This document shows, in pieces, positions 1 through 5,650 of a stretch of DNA of 8,907 nt. Position numbers and translations under genes: made by a program. Origin of the DNA: Opitutaceae bacterium. GTDB taxonomy: Bacteria > Verrucomicrobiota > Verrucomicrobiia > Opitutales > Opitutaceae. Positions within the stretch are counted from its first letter, which is position 1. Every line of letters starts with the position of its first letter. Below the pieces are notes generated by a model that did not search any database, was not told the DNA's origin, and was given only the letters and a program-made list of their open reading frames with translations. The DNA is taken from positions 1 to 8,907 of the forward strand of contig JAIRTK010000051.1 of assembly GCA_031254955.1 (NCBI GenBank), in the 5' to 3' direction.

Positions 1-191
1 GCGCCGCGCAGGTTGGATTGCGACTGGAGCACGCGCAGTTCCAGCGCGGCGCGCTCGGCGGCGGCGTCCTCACGGGTTTTGAAGTTCTTGCGGATGCGTT
101 CGCCGAGCAGCCAGCCGGCGACGCGGAACGAAATCACACCGTTGCGATTTTTGAACGGCTTGATGGTGAAGGCGGACTTTTTTTGTTTCAT
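1..191 (-). CDS. Probable site-specific integrase (tyrosine recombinase type), N-terminal fragment cut by the window edge
   Basis: Reading minus from an ATG at 191 gives about 63 codons that stay open to the window edge. The protein begins MKQKKSAFTIKPFKNRNGV, followed by ISFRVAGWLLGERIRKNFKT, and then an Ala/Glu-rich helix. The order is a short basic lead, an 'NxxGxxSxRVxGWxxGxRIRKNF' beta-sheet block and a helix starting 'TREDAAAER'. This resembles the arm-type DNA-binding start of phage-type integrases annotated in Verrucomicrobiota; that resemblance is from memory and not a search result. The catalytic domain (Arg-His-Arg-Tyr) would lie to the left of position 1, so activity cannot be judged. 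The start is set by the first in-frame ATG just before the conserved block. No Shine-Dalgarno sequence is visible upstream, but a 7-bp inverted repeat lies at 197-220. The gene may belong to an integrated element, or be an isolated chromosomal integrase. Confidence 0.6.
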   Translation of the reverse strand, partial: MKQKKSAFTIKPFKNRNGVISFRVAGWLLGERIRKNFKTREDAAAERAALELRVLQSQSNLRG

Positions 192-196
192 CGCTA

Positions 197-220
197 GGTT
201 GCCGCCGTCACGTGGCAACC
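197..220. repeat. Perfect 7-bp inverted repeat just upstream of the integrase start
   Basis: GGTTGCC at 197-203 is matched by GGCAACC at 214-220 across a 10-base spacer. It begins 6 bases upstream of the integrase ATG. It could be an operator or recombinase-binding site, or a hairpin in the leader that hides the start. The position is seen in the sequence; the role is inference. Confidence 0.45.
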
Positions 221-636
221 TATTCATGGACTTTCCGGCTTCCCTCTGGGATTGGGCCTTTTCGCGCCGGCTTCCAGCCGGCATGCAAGACCGGCCCCCC
301 CCGGCATCCTCGCCCTCGCCAGCGAAATTCTCTTCAACAAAACCGGCCGCCTCGACGACGCCCTCCGCGAACTCCTCCGCTTTAACTCTCTCCCCCAAAA
401 AAACGCCCGCCGCCATCGGCGCCGGAGCAACGCTCGCCGCTCTGCACTCAGCCTCCTCCCCAAAAAGACCTCGCCCGCCGCGCCGCCCTCTCTTGCCACG
501 CCGCGCCTCCCAGCAACAACACCACGGTCAACGGCAGCACAAACTCTCTTGCCGCGCTGCTCTCGCGTCGTCCGCGCGCCTTGCCGTCCTCGTCCTTGTC
601 GCGTTGTCCGCCTTGCCTGCCGCCGTCGCCACGGCT
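221..636. other. Gene-free stretch with probable scrambled coding remnants
   Basis: No intact gene is supported. At 266-282 there is a compact palindrome, GCCGGCT-TCC-AGCCGGC, of the kind dispersed between genes in GC-rich Verrucomicrobiota. From about 303 to 389 on the plus strand, one frame has strongly C-ending codons and reads ILALASEILFNKTGRLDDAL, a plausible amphipathic helix. Protein-like stretches then appear in the other two forward frames, for example IGAGATLAALHSAS near 415-455 and a frame reading DLARRAAL near 467. Such frame hopping fits a coding region broken by small insertions and deletions. I do not recognise the parent family, and part of the open character may simply reflect high GC. 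Confidence 0.4.
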
Positions 637-864
637 TTGAACAATGGATGTGCGGTGCGTAACTTGTCCGGCGCCATCGGTTCCTCTTTGGGCTTTACCA
701 TAAACGTCCCGTCAGGGATGCCGGAATTGAAAGTAACCACCACGGGCGGCACCGGCGATTGCGATGTTTATGTCAAACGCTGCTCAACGCCGACAACCTC
801 CTCCTATGACACAAGCGGATATAAACAAGGTCATGCCGCGTCCGTCTCCATCAGCAACCTTCGA
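637..864 (+). pseudogene. Remnant of a PPC (bacterial pre-peptidase C-terminal) domain
   Basis: One forward frame from about 637 reads LNNGCAVRNLSGAIGSSLGF, then TINVPSGMPELKVTTTGGTG, then DCDVYVKRCSTPTTSSYDTS and GYKQGHAASVSISN. This matches the PPC fold pattern: 'NGVxVxxLSGxxGS', 'F.xxVPxGxxxLxVxxxGGxGDxDLYVKxGxxPTxxxYD', then 'xSVSIxN'. PPC domains occur near the C-termini of secreted proteases and other exported proteins. The usual final strands (Trp/Tyr-Tyr plus the 'GY..YSG' segment) are missing. The frame instead runs into a short tandem repeat at 841-992 and ends in repeat-derived sequence at 1155. YVKRCS replaces the expected YVK(Y/F)GS, a likely decay mutation. No credible start codon, signal peptide with start, or ribosome site precedes it, so I call it a relic rather than an expressed gene. 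The domain match is fairly sure; the source protein is unknown. Confidence 0.65.
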
Positions 865-992
865 GTCCGTCGCCATCAGGCAATCCTGTCTCCGTCAGCG
901 ACCTTGTCTCCATCAGCAACCCGGAGTCTGTCAGCAACCCGGAGTCCGTCTCCGTCAGCAATCTCCGGGGCCGTCTCCGTCAGCAATCTTGA
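841..992. repeat. Degenerate short tandem repeat, about 7 copies of an 18-26 nt unit
   Basis: The core GTCTCCGTCAGCAACC recurs with small changes, beginning near 843, 866, 888, 906, 926, 946 and 972. Spacing varies from 18 to 26 nt because some units carry extra bases (CCGGA, CTTCGA). The first unit is the codons for Val-Ser-Ile-Ser-Asn, the strand motif that ends the adjacent PPC remnant, so the array appears to have grown out of that coding sequence. Unit lengths do not preserve the frame. Confidence 0.7.
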
Positions 993-1040
993 GGGCGGGG
1001 TATTCTCTCCTCCTTCATTGGGAGGGACGCGTTGCCTCGG

Positions 1041-1142
1041 TCGTAGCGCAGACTTCCAAGTCTGCTTCCTTCTACGCAAGCGTTGCGTGCCTAGCAGGTT
1101 GGGTTCCGGGCGAAGCGAGCAGCCTGACAGCCTGCGCTACGA
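1041..1142. mobile_element. REPIN/BIME-like palindromic element 1 (102 bp, 11-bp perfect terminal inverted repeats)
   Basis: TCGTAGCGCAG at 1041-1051 is matched exactly by CTGCGCTACGA at 1132-1142. Just inside the left GTAG (1043-1046) lies a perfect hairpin, GCAGACTT-CC-AAGTCTGC at 1048-1065. Just inside the right CTAC (1137-1140) lies a weaker palindrome, GCAGCCTGACAGCCTGC at 1119-1135. The outward-facing GTAG plus hairpin at both ends is the architecture of paired REP sequences. No open reading frame is inside and no clear target duplication flanks it. Confidence 0.6.
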
Positions 1143-1163
1143 TGGCGGCGCGTAATTTCAGCT

Positions 1164-1206
1164 CCTTCAGTAAAAAACCTCGGGGCAGGCTCCGAGGCAT
1201 TGAAGG
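1164..1206 (-). terminator. Two-tier hairpin with T6 on the minus strand
   Basis: On the minus strand CCTCGG at 1197-1192 pairs with CCGAGG at 1183-1178 around an 8-base loop and is followed directly by TTTTTT (1177-1172). An outer pair, CCTTCA (1164-1169) and TGAAGG (1201-1206), encloses the whole. This is a good intrinsic-terminator shape, but the nearest complete upstream gene on this strand (degP) ends more than 600 bases away behind other terminators. It may instead be a dispersed repeat. Confidence 0.45.
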
Positions 1207-1307
1207 CGCACCGGCAACGGATTCCGTTGTTCTGAGAAACGTAGCAAGTTTCGGGGTGTTGGGTCTAAAGGGAATAACTGATGTTACGTGAAGGCGTTTC
1301 TGGAGAA

Positions 1308-1412
1308 GGTAGGGAGGCCTCTCCTGGGCTTCCGTTGGACGGAGTGAGCGATTGGGTATTTCCTTGGCAAGTCGGGGCGTGGTGGCGGAGGCCTCGGAGA
1401 GGCCTCCCTACC
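1308..1412. mobile_element. REPIN/BIME-like palindromic element 2 (105 bp, 17-bp perfect terminal inverted repeats)
   Basis: GGTAGGGAGGCCTCTCC at 1308-1324 is the exact reverse complement of 1396-1412. Inside the right CTAC (1408-1411) lies a perfect 9-bp hairpin, GGAGGCCTC-GGA-GAGGCCTCC at 1387-1407. Inside the left GTAG (1309-1312) the same hairpin at 1313-1333 is partly decayed and pairs with two wobbles and one mismatch. The centre has no coding sense. The perfect 17-bp ends suggest recent activity or conversion between the arms. Confidence 0.65.
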
Positions 1413-1428
1413 AGGGATGGATTGCGTT

Positions 1429-1591
1429 ATACCCATTCCCAATGAAAATCACTCTTTTGTAGGGGCGTCGCTTGCGACGCCCGGCTTGATAAGCGTGCAC
1501 CAGCAACGGGCGTGCTCCAGCAACGGGCTTCGCAAGCGAAGCCCCTACATGGCTCTGCTTTTAAAGTGTCCTGTTCACTGGGAAAGGGTAT
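1429..1591. mobile_element. Nested palindromic element: REPIN-like core 1458-1549 inside a longer inverted repeat
   Basis: The core has ends of 25 bp (1458-1482 and 1525-1549) with two mismatches. GTAG at 1459-1462 is followed at once by the hairpin GGGCGTCG-CTTG-CGACGCCC (1463-1482). GGGCTTCG-CAAG-CGAAGCCC (1525-1544) is followed at once by CTAC (1545-1548). The two mismatches are compensatory within each hairpin, which argues that the hairpin structure is maintained. An outer inverted pair, ATACCCATTCCCA (1429-1441) and TGGGAAAGGGTAT (1579-1591), surrounds the core. Within the core, a 17-nt unit (GTGCNCCAGCAACGGGC) occurs twice in tandem at 1495-1511 and 1512-1528. Confidence 0.65.
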
Positions 1592-1637
1592 TAGGGGGGG
1601 CAAAATACTTTCGTCCCGGCTTTTCAACTTGCTCCTA

Positions 1638-1666
1638 AATAAAAATCCCCGCCCAAAGGGGCGGGG
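1638..1666 (-). terminator. Intrinsic-terminator-like hairpin, minus strand
   Basis: CCCCGCCC (1647-1654) pairs with GGGCGGGG (1659-1666) around a four-base loop. On the minus strand it is followed by ATTTTTATTT. It is the third such structure downstream of degP and may act as a backup stop or be a dispersed repeat with terminator activity. Confidence 0.5.
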
Positions 1667-1678
1667 TATTGAAATTCA

Positions 1679-1699
1679 CTGCAACGGATTCCGTTGCAG
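1679..1699. repeat. 21-nt near-perfect palindrome sharing a 16-mer with 1214-1229
   Basis: CTGCAACGGA and TCCGTTGCAG are exact inverted arms around a single central T. The 16-mer GCAACGGATTCCGTTG recurs at 1214-1229. No T-tract follows on either strand, so it does not look like a terminator. It could be a protein-binding site or another repeat family. Confidence 0.5.
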
Positions 1700-1702
1700 A
1701 AG

Positions 1703-1726
1703 AAAAAACAAACGCAGCAAGCTGCG
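1703..1726 (-). terminator. Short terminator-like hairpin, minus strand
   Basis: CGCAGC (1713-1718) and GCTGCG (1721-1726) form a tight stem. On the minus strand it is followed by TTTGTTTTTT. Its upstream side on the minus strand reads AATACCCCGC, the same lead-in as the hairpin at 1647-1666, so the two may belong to one repeat type. Confidence 0.45.
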
Positions 1727-1741
1727 GGGTATTAAGCCCGA

Positions 1742-1785
1742 AGATAAAATAAAACGCTCCGGGCTGTCTTATGCAGCCCGGAGCG
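1742..1785 (-). terminator. Strong intrinsic terminator of the degP transcript
   Basis: CGCTCCGGGCTG (1755-1766) pairs perfectly over 12 bp with CAGCCCGGAGCG (1774-1785) around a 7-base loop. On the minus strand the stem is followed by TTTTATTTTAT (1754-1744). It lies about 55 bases after the degP stop codon, the right place and orientation to end that message. Confidence 0.85.
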
Positions 1786-1840
1786 GGTCATCAGTTCATA
1801 CCTCAACCTCCTTCATGCTGCCAGGAGGAGAGGCGTTTTT

Positions 1841-3442
1841 TTATCTGTCGGCGGTCTCGTCCACTGCGACAAAGCGTGTCCCTTTTTGATTCCAAATCAG
1901 GAGGAGCGTTTTTCGCGATTTCGGGTTTTCGGTCAGGCGCACCGCGTCTTCCGCGCTGTGCACGGGTTGGCGGTTGATTTCGAGGATCACGTCGCCGGGT
2001 TGCAGGCCGGCTTCGGCGGCGGCGGAGTCCGGCGCGACTTCGGTGACGAGCGCTCCGCGGATGCGGGCGGGGATGTCGAATTCGCGGCGCGCGCGGCCGC
2101 TGAGGTCGCTCACGCCGACGCCTTGCAGGGTGCCTTCGTCGCGCCCGGCGCCGGCGGTGGCGGGGTCTTCGCGTTCGCCGGGGTCGCGCGGGAGTTCGCC
2201 GACTTTGAGTTCGAGGGTCTCGGTTTTCCCGTCGCGGGCGACGGCCACGGGGACGGTCTGGCCGGGGACGGCATTGGCGACGGTGAGTTTGAGGGCGCGG
2301 CCGTCTTTGATGGGTTTTTGGTTGAATCCGGTGATGACGTCGCCGGTCTTCAGGCCGGCTTTCCCGGCCGGGCCGTCGGCGACGATTTCGGCGACGAGCG
2401 CGCCTTCGGTTTTGTCGAGGTCGAATTGTTCGGCAAAGGCGGGGGTGATGTCTTGCACTTTGACGCCGATGTAGCCGCGCGTGACTTTGCCGTGCGCGAC
2501 GAGTTGTTCCATGATGCCGCGGGTCATGTTGGCGGGGATGGCGAAGCCGATGCCTTGGAAGCCGCCGCTGCGGCTGAGGATGGCGGTGTTCACGCCGACG
2601 AGGCGTCCGCGCACATCGACGAGCGCGCCGCCGGAGTTGCCGGGGTTGATGGCGGCGTCGGTTTGGATGAAGTCTTCGTAATCGAGTCCGAGCGTGGCGC
2701 GGCCCAGGCCGCTGACCATGCCGCTGGTGACGGTCTGGCCGATGCCGAAGGGGTTGCCGATGGCGAGCACGCGGTCGCCGACTTCGAGTTGGTCGCTGTC
2801 GGCGAACGTGATGGCGGGCAGGCCGGATGCTTCGACTTTGATCACGGCGAGGTCGGATTTCGGGTCGGCGCCGATGAGTTTCGCGCCGAGTTCGCGTCCG
2901 TCGTTGAAGGAGACTTTGATCACGTCCGCGCCGGTGACGACGTGCGAGTTGGTCACGATGTAGCCGTCGGCGCTGACGACCACGCCCGAGCCGAGGCCGT
3001 TTTGCTCGGGTTGGCGTTGCATCCGGCGTCCGCCGCCGAAGGGGCCGCCAAAGGGGCCGCCGGGGCCGCCGAAGCCGAAGGGGCCGAAGAATTCGCGGAG
3101 GCGCGGGTCGTTGAAGAAGGGGTTGTCTTGCGCGGGGATGTTTTTCGCGCGTTCGGTGACGAGCACTTTCACGACGCTCGGCGCGACTTGTCTGATGACG
3201 GGCGCGTAGCTGTCCGACTCGGTGCGGGCGAGCGGTTGGTCGTCAACGTTGATGGCGACGGAGGGTTTGGTCTCGCCCGCCGCGAAGGCGGCGACGGTGA
3301 AGGCGAGCGCGCTGGCCGCGAGCAGGCCGCTCCCGATGAGGGTGGCGCGGCGGCGGCGGTTGTGCCGGTGATGGGGGCCGGGGGTTGGTGACGTGGCGGT
3401 GCTGGGAGTTGGTGGCATGGCGGTGCTGGGAGTGTTATGCAT
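1841..3442 (-). CDS. degP: DegP/HtrA-type periplasmic serine endopeptidase (Do family)
   Basis: This envelope protease/chaperone degrades or holds misfolded periplasmic and outer-membrane proteins. It has 533 codons from ATG 3442 to TAA 1843-1841. An Arg-rich stretch (29-32) and a hydrophobic segment (about 34-56, ending AAFAAG) form a signal peptide or anchor. A Gly/Phe/Pro-rich loop occupies 119-139. The trypsin-like domain follows, with His167 (TNSHVV), Asp197 (SDLAV) and Ser270 in GNSGG, so the catalytic triad is complete. PDZ1 spans about 320-415 and PDZ2 about 437-520. Two PDZ domains and this length favour DegP/DegQ over single-PDZ DegS. The true start is uncertain: Met9 (position 3418) also fits, because the first residues are an 8-residue duplication (NTPSTA/PPTPSTA), and neither ATG has a Shine-Dalgarno. 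The gene stands alone, with a strong terminator downstream. No sigma-E or CIRCE-type site was recognised upstream. Confidence 0.95.
   Translation of the reverse strand: MHNTPSTAMPPTPSTATSPTPGPHHRHNRRRRATLIGSGLLAASALAFTVAAFAAGETKPSVAINVDDQPLARTESDSYAPVIRQVAPSVVKVLVTERAKNIPAQDNPFFNDPRLREFFGPFGFGGPGGPFGGPFGGGRRMQRQPEQNGLGSGVVVSADGYIVTNSHVVTGADVIKVSFNDGRELGAKLIGADPKSDLAVIKVEASGLPAITFADSDQLEVGDRVLAIGNPFGIGQTVTSGMVSGLGRATLGLDYEDFIQTDAAINPGNSGGALVDVRGRLVGVNTAILSRSGGFQGIGFAIPANMTRGIMEQLVAHGKVTRGYIGVKVQDITPAFAEQFDLDKTEGALVAEIVADGPAGKAGLKTGDVITGFNQKPIKDGRALKLTVANAVPGQTVPVAVARDGKTETLELKVGELPRDPGEREDPATAGAGRDEGTLQGVGVSDLSGRARREFDIPARIRGALVTEVAPDSAAAEAGLQPGDVILEINRQPVHSAEDAVRLTENPKSRKTLLLIWNQKGTRFVAVDETADR
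3394..3433. repeat. 24-nt in-frame tandem duplication at the degP start
   Basis: TGGCGGTGCTGGGAGT occurs at 3394-3409 and again at 3418-3433, a 24-nt step. It encodes the repeated NTPSTA/PPTPSTA octapeptide at the degP N-terminus and creates a second possible start at Met9 (3418). Confidence 0.75.
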
Positions 3443-3688
3443 TGTTGGAATGAGTCGGTGATGATGGGTGGCGGTTGTCTGGAGGGATGGGTTATCTGGA
3501 GGGATGGGCGGGGGGCGTTGCCCCCTCGTATCGCGGTTTAATGTAGTCCGTGAAGTTTTCCGCCGCCTTTTACGCGCCTTACATTTTTGTCATGTTGGTT
3601 TGCCGGCAGGGTTCTGTCATCGCGCCGCGGTTCTTTCATGCCGCGGCACTCTCCGGTGAAACTCCCGCGCCTGCCTTCCTTGGCTGGT
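3443..3688. other. Intergenic region upstream of degP: short direct repeat and two hairpins
   Basis: TCTGGAGGGATGGG occurs at 3478-3491 and 3495-3508, a 17-nt step. GGGGGC (3511-3516) and GCCCCC (3520-3525) form a tight hairpin. GCCGCGG (3624-3630) and CCGCGGC (3641-3647) form a 7-bp stem about 40 bases past the stop of the membrane-protein gene on the minus strand. No T-tract follows, so it is at best a weak terminator. This region must hold the degP promoter on the minus strand, but I see no convincing -35/-10 pair and no Shine-Dalgarno before 3442. Confidence 0.5.
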
Positions 3689-5650
3689 TCATTGTGGCAC
3701 CGGGGCCGGGGCGGTATCAACGCACGCCGAAATGTTTTTTATCAGGCTGATGTCATAATCATATTCCGGGGCGACGCAGAGCGCGCTGGAAGCGCGCACG
3801 CGAAACGATTCTGGAGTGCGTCCCTCCCCGGACTCGGCGAAGCGTCTGAACTCGTCGCGGGATTTGATCACCGGGGAAACGACAAATCCCGCCCTGGCGA
3901 TGTCGCGAATCAGGCGAAAGGACGTGATGGTGCCGTCTTTCATTTTCACATCCAGGTAAAAAACAGGAGGCCAGCCTGCCAGCTTCCGGGCCTCACCAAA
4001 CAGGGAAAGGCGAATGTCAACGCGGAGCCATACGGGGCCATCGGGCAGGCTGACAAACTCCATCAATCGGGTTGTCCCGCAAGCCGTCTGTTCCAGCCGG
4101 AAACGCCCGCCGCCATCCGCCCGGCGCCGCCAGAGCGCCGTGTTGTTCTCATCGCAAACCCATTCGTAATCGTCCGCCACGTCCAGCCAGGCAAGGCTGT
4201 CGCTTTGGAGCGGCAGCCTGTTGTCTATTGTTTCCATGTCTATAATCATGAAATCAGGCGCCCGTTCCGATTTCAGGAAGGCGTGATTGGCCCGGGCGAG
4301 TTTTTCCGAATAAACCGAATAACTCTGAAACATGGGCCGTGGGGTGTAGCGGAAATCATTATAAAATACTTTGTGCTGGTTTTGCCCCAGTGCATCCACG
4401 CTCCCCTCGCCGATGATGGCGCGCATGGACGGCAGCGCATGCAACCGACTCAGTCGCGCCCGCTCGTTTTCATAGGCGGCACGGCTGTGCGGCATCACAA
4501 ACGCATAGACATTTTTGCCCACGAAGCGGGGTATCGGGAAGAGACTGCTCGCGTAAGCCACCAGTATTACTGCCGGGACAAACACTGCCGCGCCCAGCAC
4601 AAGCGAGGGTTCCTGCCGCGTCCATCGCCATGCCGCCTCTTTGCGCCATTTGATAAAAAGCGGTGCTTCCGGATCGCCCGCAAGCCGGCCCATGACGGGC
4701 AGCATGGCCATCATCCAGTGTATAATCTCCATTGGATGCCGGGTCAGCCCATGCTTCCAGACCAGCACGAGAAACAACCAATACAGCAGCCCCTTGGCCA
4801 GGGTTTGAGGTCGGAACCTTGAGTGTATCAGGAAAAACACACTCATCAGCACGACAAGCGCCATCAGGCCCGTCTGGGTGACGCCGGCGAACGTCTCCAT
4901 CCCTATCAATAAAAACACTGGAAGATACATGCCCTCCAGATAAGGCAGGCTGATGTCGAGACACCCCGCCACATAGTCCGCCGCGGCACGGACATCCTGC
5001 CCGCAAAGCAAATAGGCAACAAGCAAGGCAAACCCGTAAAGCCCCGCGGCCCGTGCCAGCCTGCCTGGCGCCTTCCTTGCCAGCAAATAAACACCCGCAA
5101 TCAAAAACGAGACAACGGTGACAAAGAAGAAGGTGGCTTTGACCAAGGACAGCCCTGCGGCAAACAGCGGCATCACCCAATGCGAAACCTCCAGCCGTCC
5201 GCTTTCATCGCGGTCGATGAGGCCAAGGAACCCGAACAAGAGCGCAGTCAGGAAAACCAGCTCTTGTTCCTGGGTCAAAAACAAGATGAACATCCCCCAA
5301 AAGAAAGCCTGTGTCAGCGCGGGCCAGCGTCGTGTACCGGAAAGAAGAAGGCACAGGCAGGCGGTCGCATACACCGCCTGAAACACCAACTGCCACACGA
5401 ACAGATCGCGATCATAAGAGTGAAACAAAGCGGTCCATCCCAGCGGCCCGTAGGTGAAGAGCACATCGCGCCCGAATTGCGCGCCTTGTTTGAAAAAAAA
5501 CGGCATCGCCAGTTCCCACGAGGGGTCCAGCCCGAATGATGGAAGCAAAGGGAAACGGAATGCCAGCAGCCAGGCCAAGCCAGGCAACACCCGGCGGACG
5601 ATGACGCGAGTGTTCAACATTGCCGTCATGATATGGAGCACGTTACTCAT
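3689..5650 (-). CDS. Polytopic inner-membrane protein with soluble C-terminal domain, function unknown
   Basis: It has 653 codons if started at ATG 5650. The frame is open back to 5908, but that part is Arg/Pro-rich, contains strong DNA hairpins and looks untranslated. Hydrophobic segments lie near residues 20-36, 83-103, 111-126, 131-145, 158-190 (probably two), 201-216, 241-250, 259-275, 287-298 and 347-370. Between the first two is a conserved-looking loop: FGLDPSWELAMPFFFKQGAQ, then FGRDVLFTYGPLGW. The FTYGPLG motif recurs, as I recall, in uncharacterised membrane proteins of Verrucomicrobiota and Planctomycetota. Residues 380-653 are soluble, with VFYNDFRYTPRPMFQSYSVY (428-447) and RAPDFMIIDMETIDNRLP. 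The layout, many membrane spans then a soluble tail, recalls GT-C glycosyltransferases, but no catalytic motif was identified, so I assign no activity. Codon use looks less GC-rich than in both neighbours. No Shine-Dalgarno is seen; Met94 and Met97 are alternative starts. Confidence 0.85.
   Translation of the reverse strand: MSNVLHIMTAMLNTRVIVRRVLPGLAWLLAFRFPLLPSFGLDPSWELAMPFFFKQGAQFGRDVLFTYGPLGWTALFHSYDRDLFVWQLVFQAVYATACLCLLLSGTRRWPALTQAFFWGMFILFLTQEQELVFLTALLFGFLGLIDRDESGRLEVSHWVMPLFAAGLSLVKATFFFVTVVSFLIAGVYLLARKAPGRLARAAGLYGFALLVAYLLCGQDVRAAADYVAGCLDISLPYLEGMYLPVFLLIGMETFAGVTQTGLMALVVLMSVFFLIHSRFRPQTLAKGLLYWLFLVLVWKHGLTRHPMEIIHWMMAMLPVMGRLAGDPEAPLFIKWRKEAAWRWTRQEPSLVLGAAVFVPAVILVAYASSLFPIPRFVGKNVYAFVMPHSRAAYENERARLSRLHALPSMRAIIGEGSVDALGQNQHKVFYNDFRYTPRPMFQSYSVYSEKLARANHAFLKSERAPDFMIIDMETIDNRLPLQSDSLAWLDVADDYEWVCDENNTALWRRRADGGGRFRLEQTACGTTRLMEFVSLPDGPVWLRVDIRLSLFGEARKLAGWPPVFYLDVKMKDGTITSFRLIRDIARAGFVVSPVIKSRDEFRRFAESGEGRTPESFRVRASSALCVAPEYDYDISLIKNISACVDTAPAPVPQ

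Noticed and set aside
841..992. Possible CRISPR array
   Set aside because: The repeats are degenerate, 18-26 nt apart, with no spacers of regular length and no cas genes.
13..1155. Long plus-strand open frame of 380 codons
   Set aside because: It starts at a TTG inside the antisense of the integrase, is rich in Ser/Pro/Ala/Arg as expected for a GC-rich shadow frame, and runs through hairpin elements and tandem repeats. Only the PPC-like section is supported, and as a relic.
1214..1229. Integron attC site or phage att site
   Set aside because: It has a simple single palindrome without the paired R/L boxes or a cassette gene, and no flanking duplication supports an att site.
1807..1842. Plus-strand terminator CCTCCT...AGGAGG followed by T7
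   Set aside because: The stem is only 6 bp, the T-run is 7 bases away and overlaps the degP stop codon, and there is no plus-strand gene upstream to terminate.
1886..3391. 501-codon plus-strand frame opposite degP
   Set aside because: It is a Gly/Ala/Asp-rich mirror of the degP frame with no recognisable domain. degP on the other strand has a complete catalytic triad and PDZ domains.
3587..4822. 411-codon plus-strand frame opposite the membrane protein
   Set aside because: There is no hydrophobic or domain pattern of its own. The minus-strand frame has ordered membrane segments.
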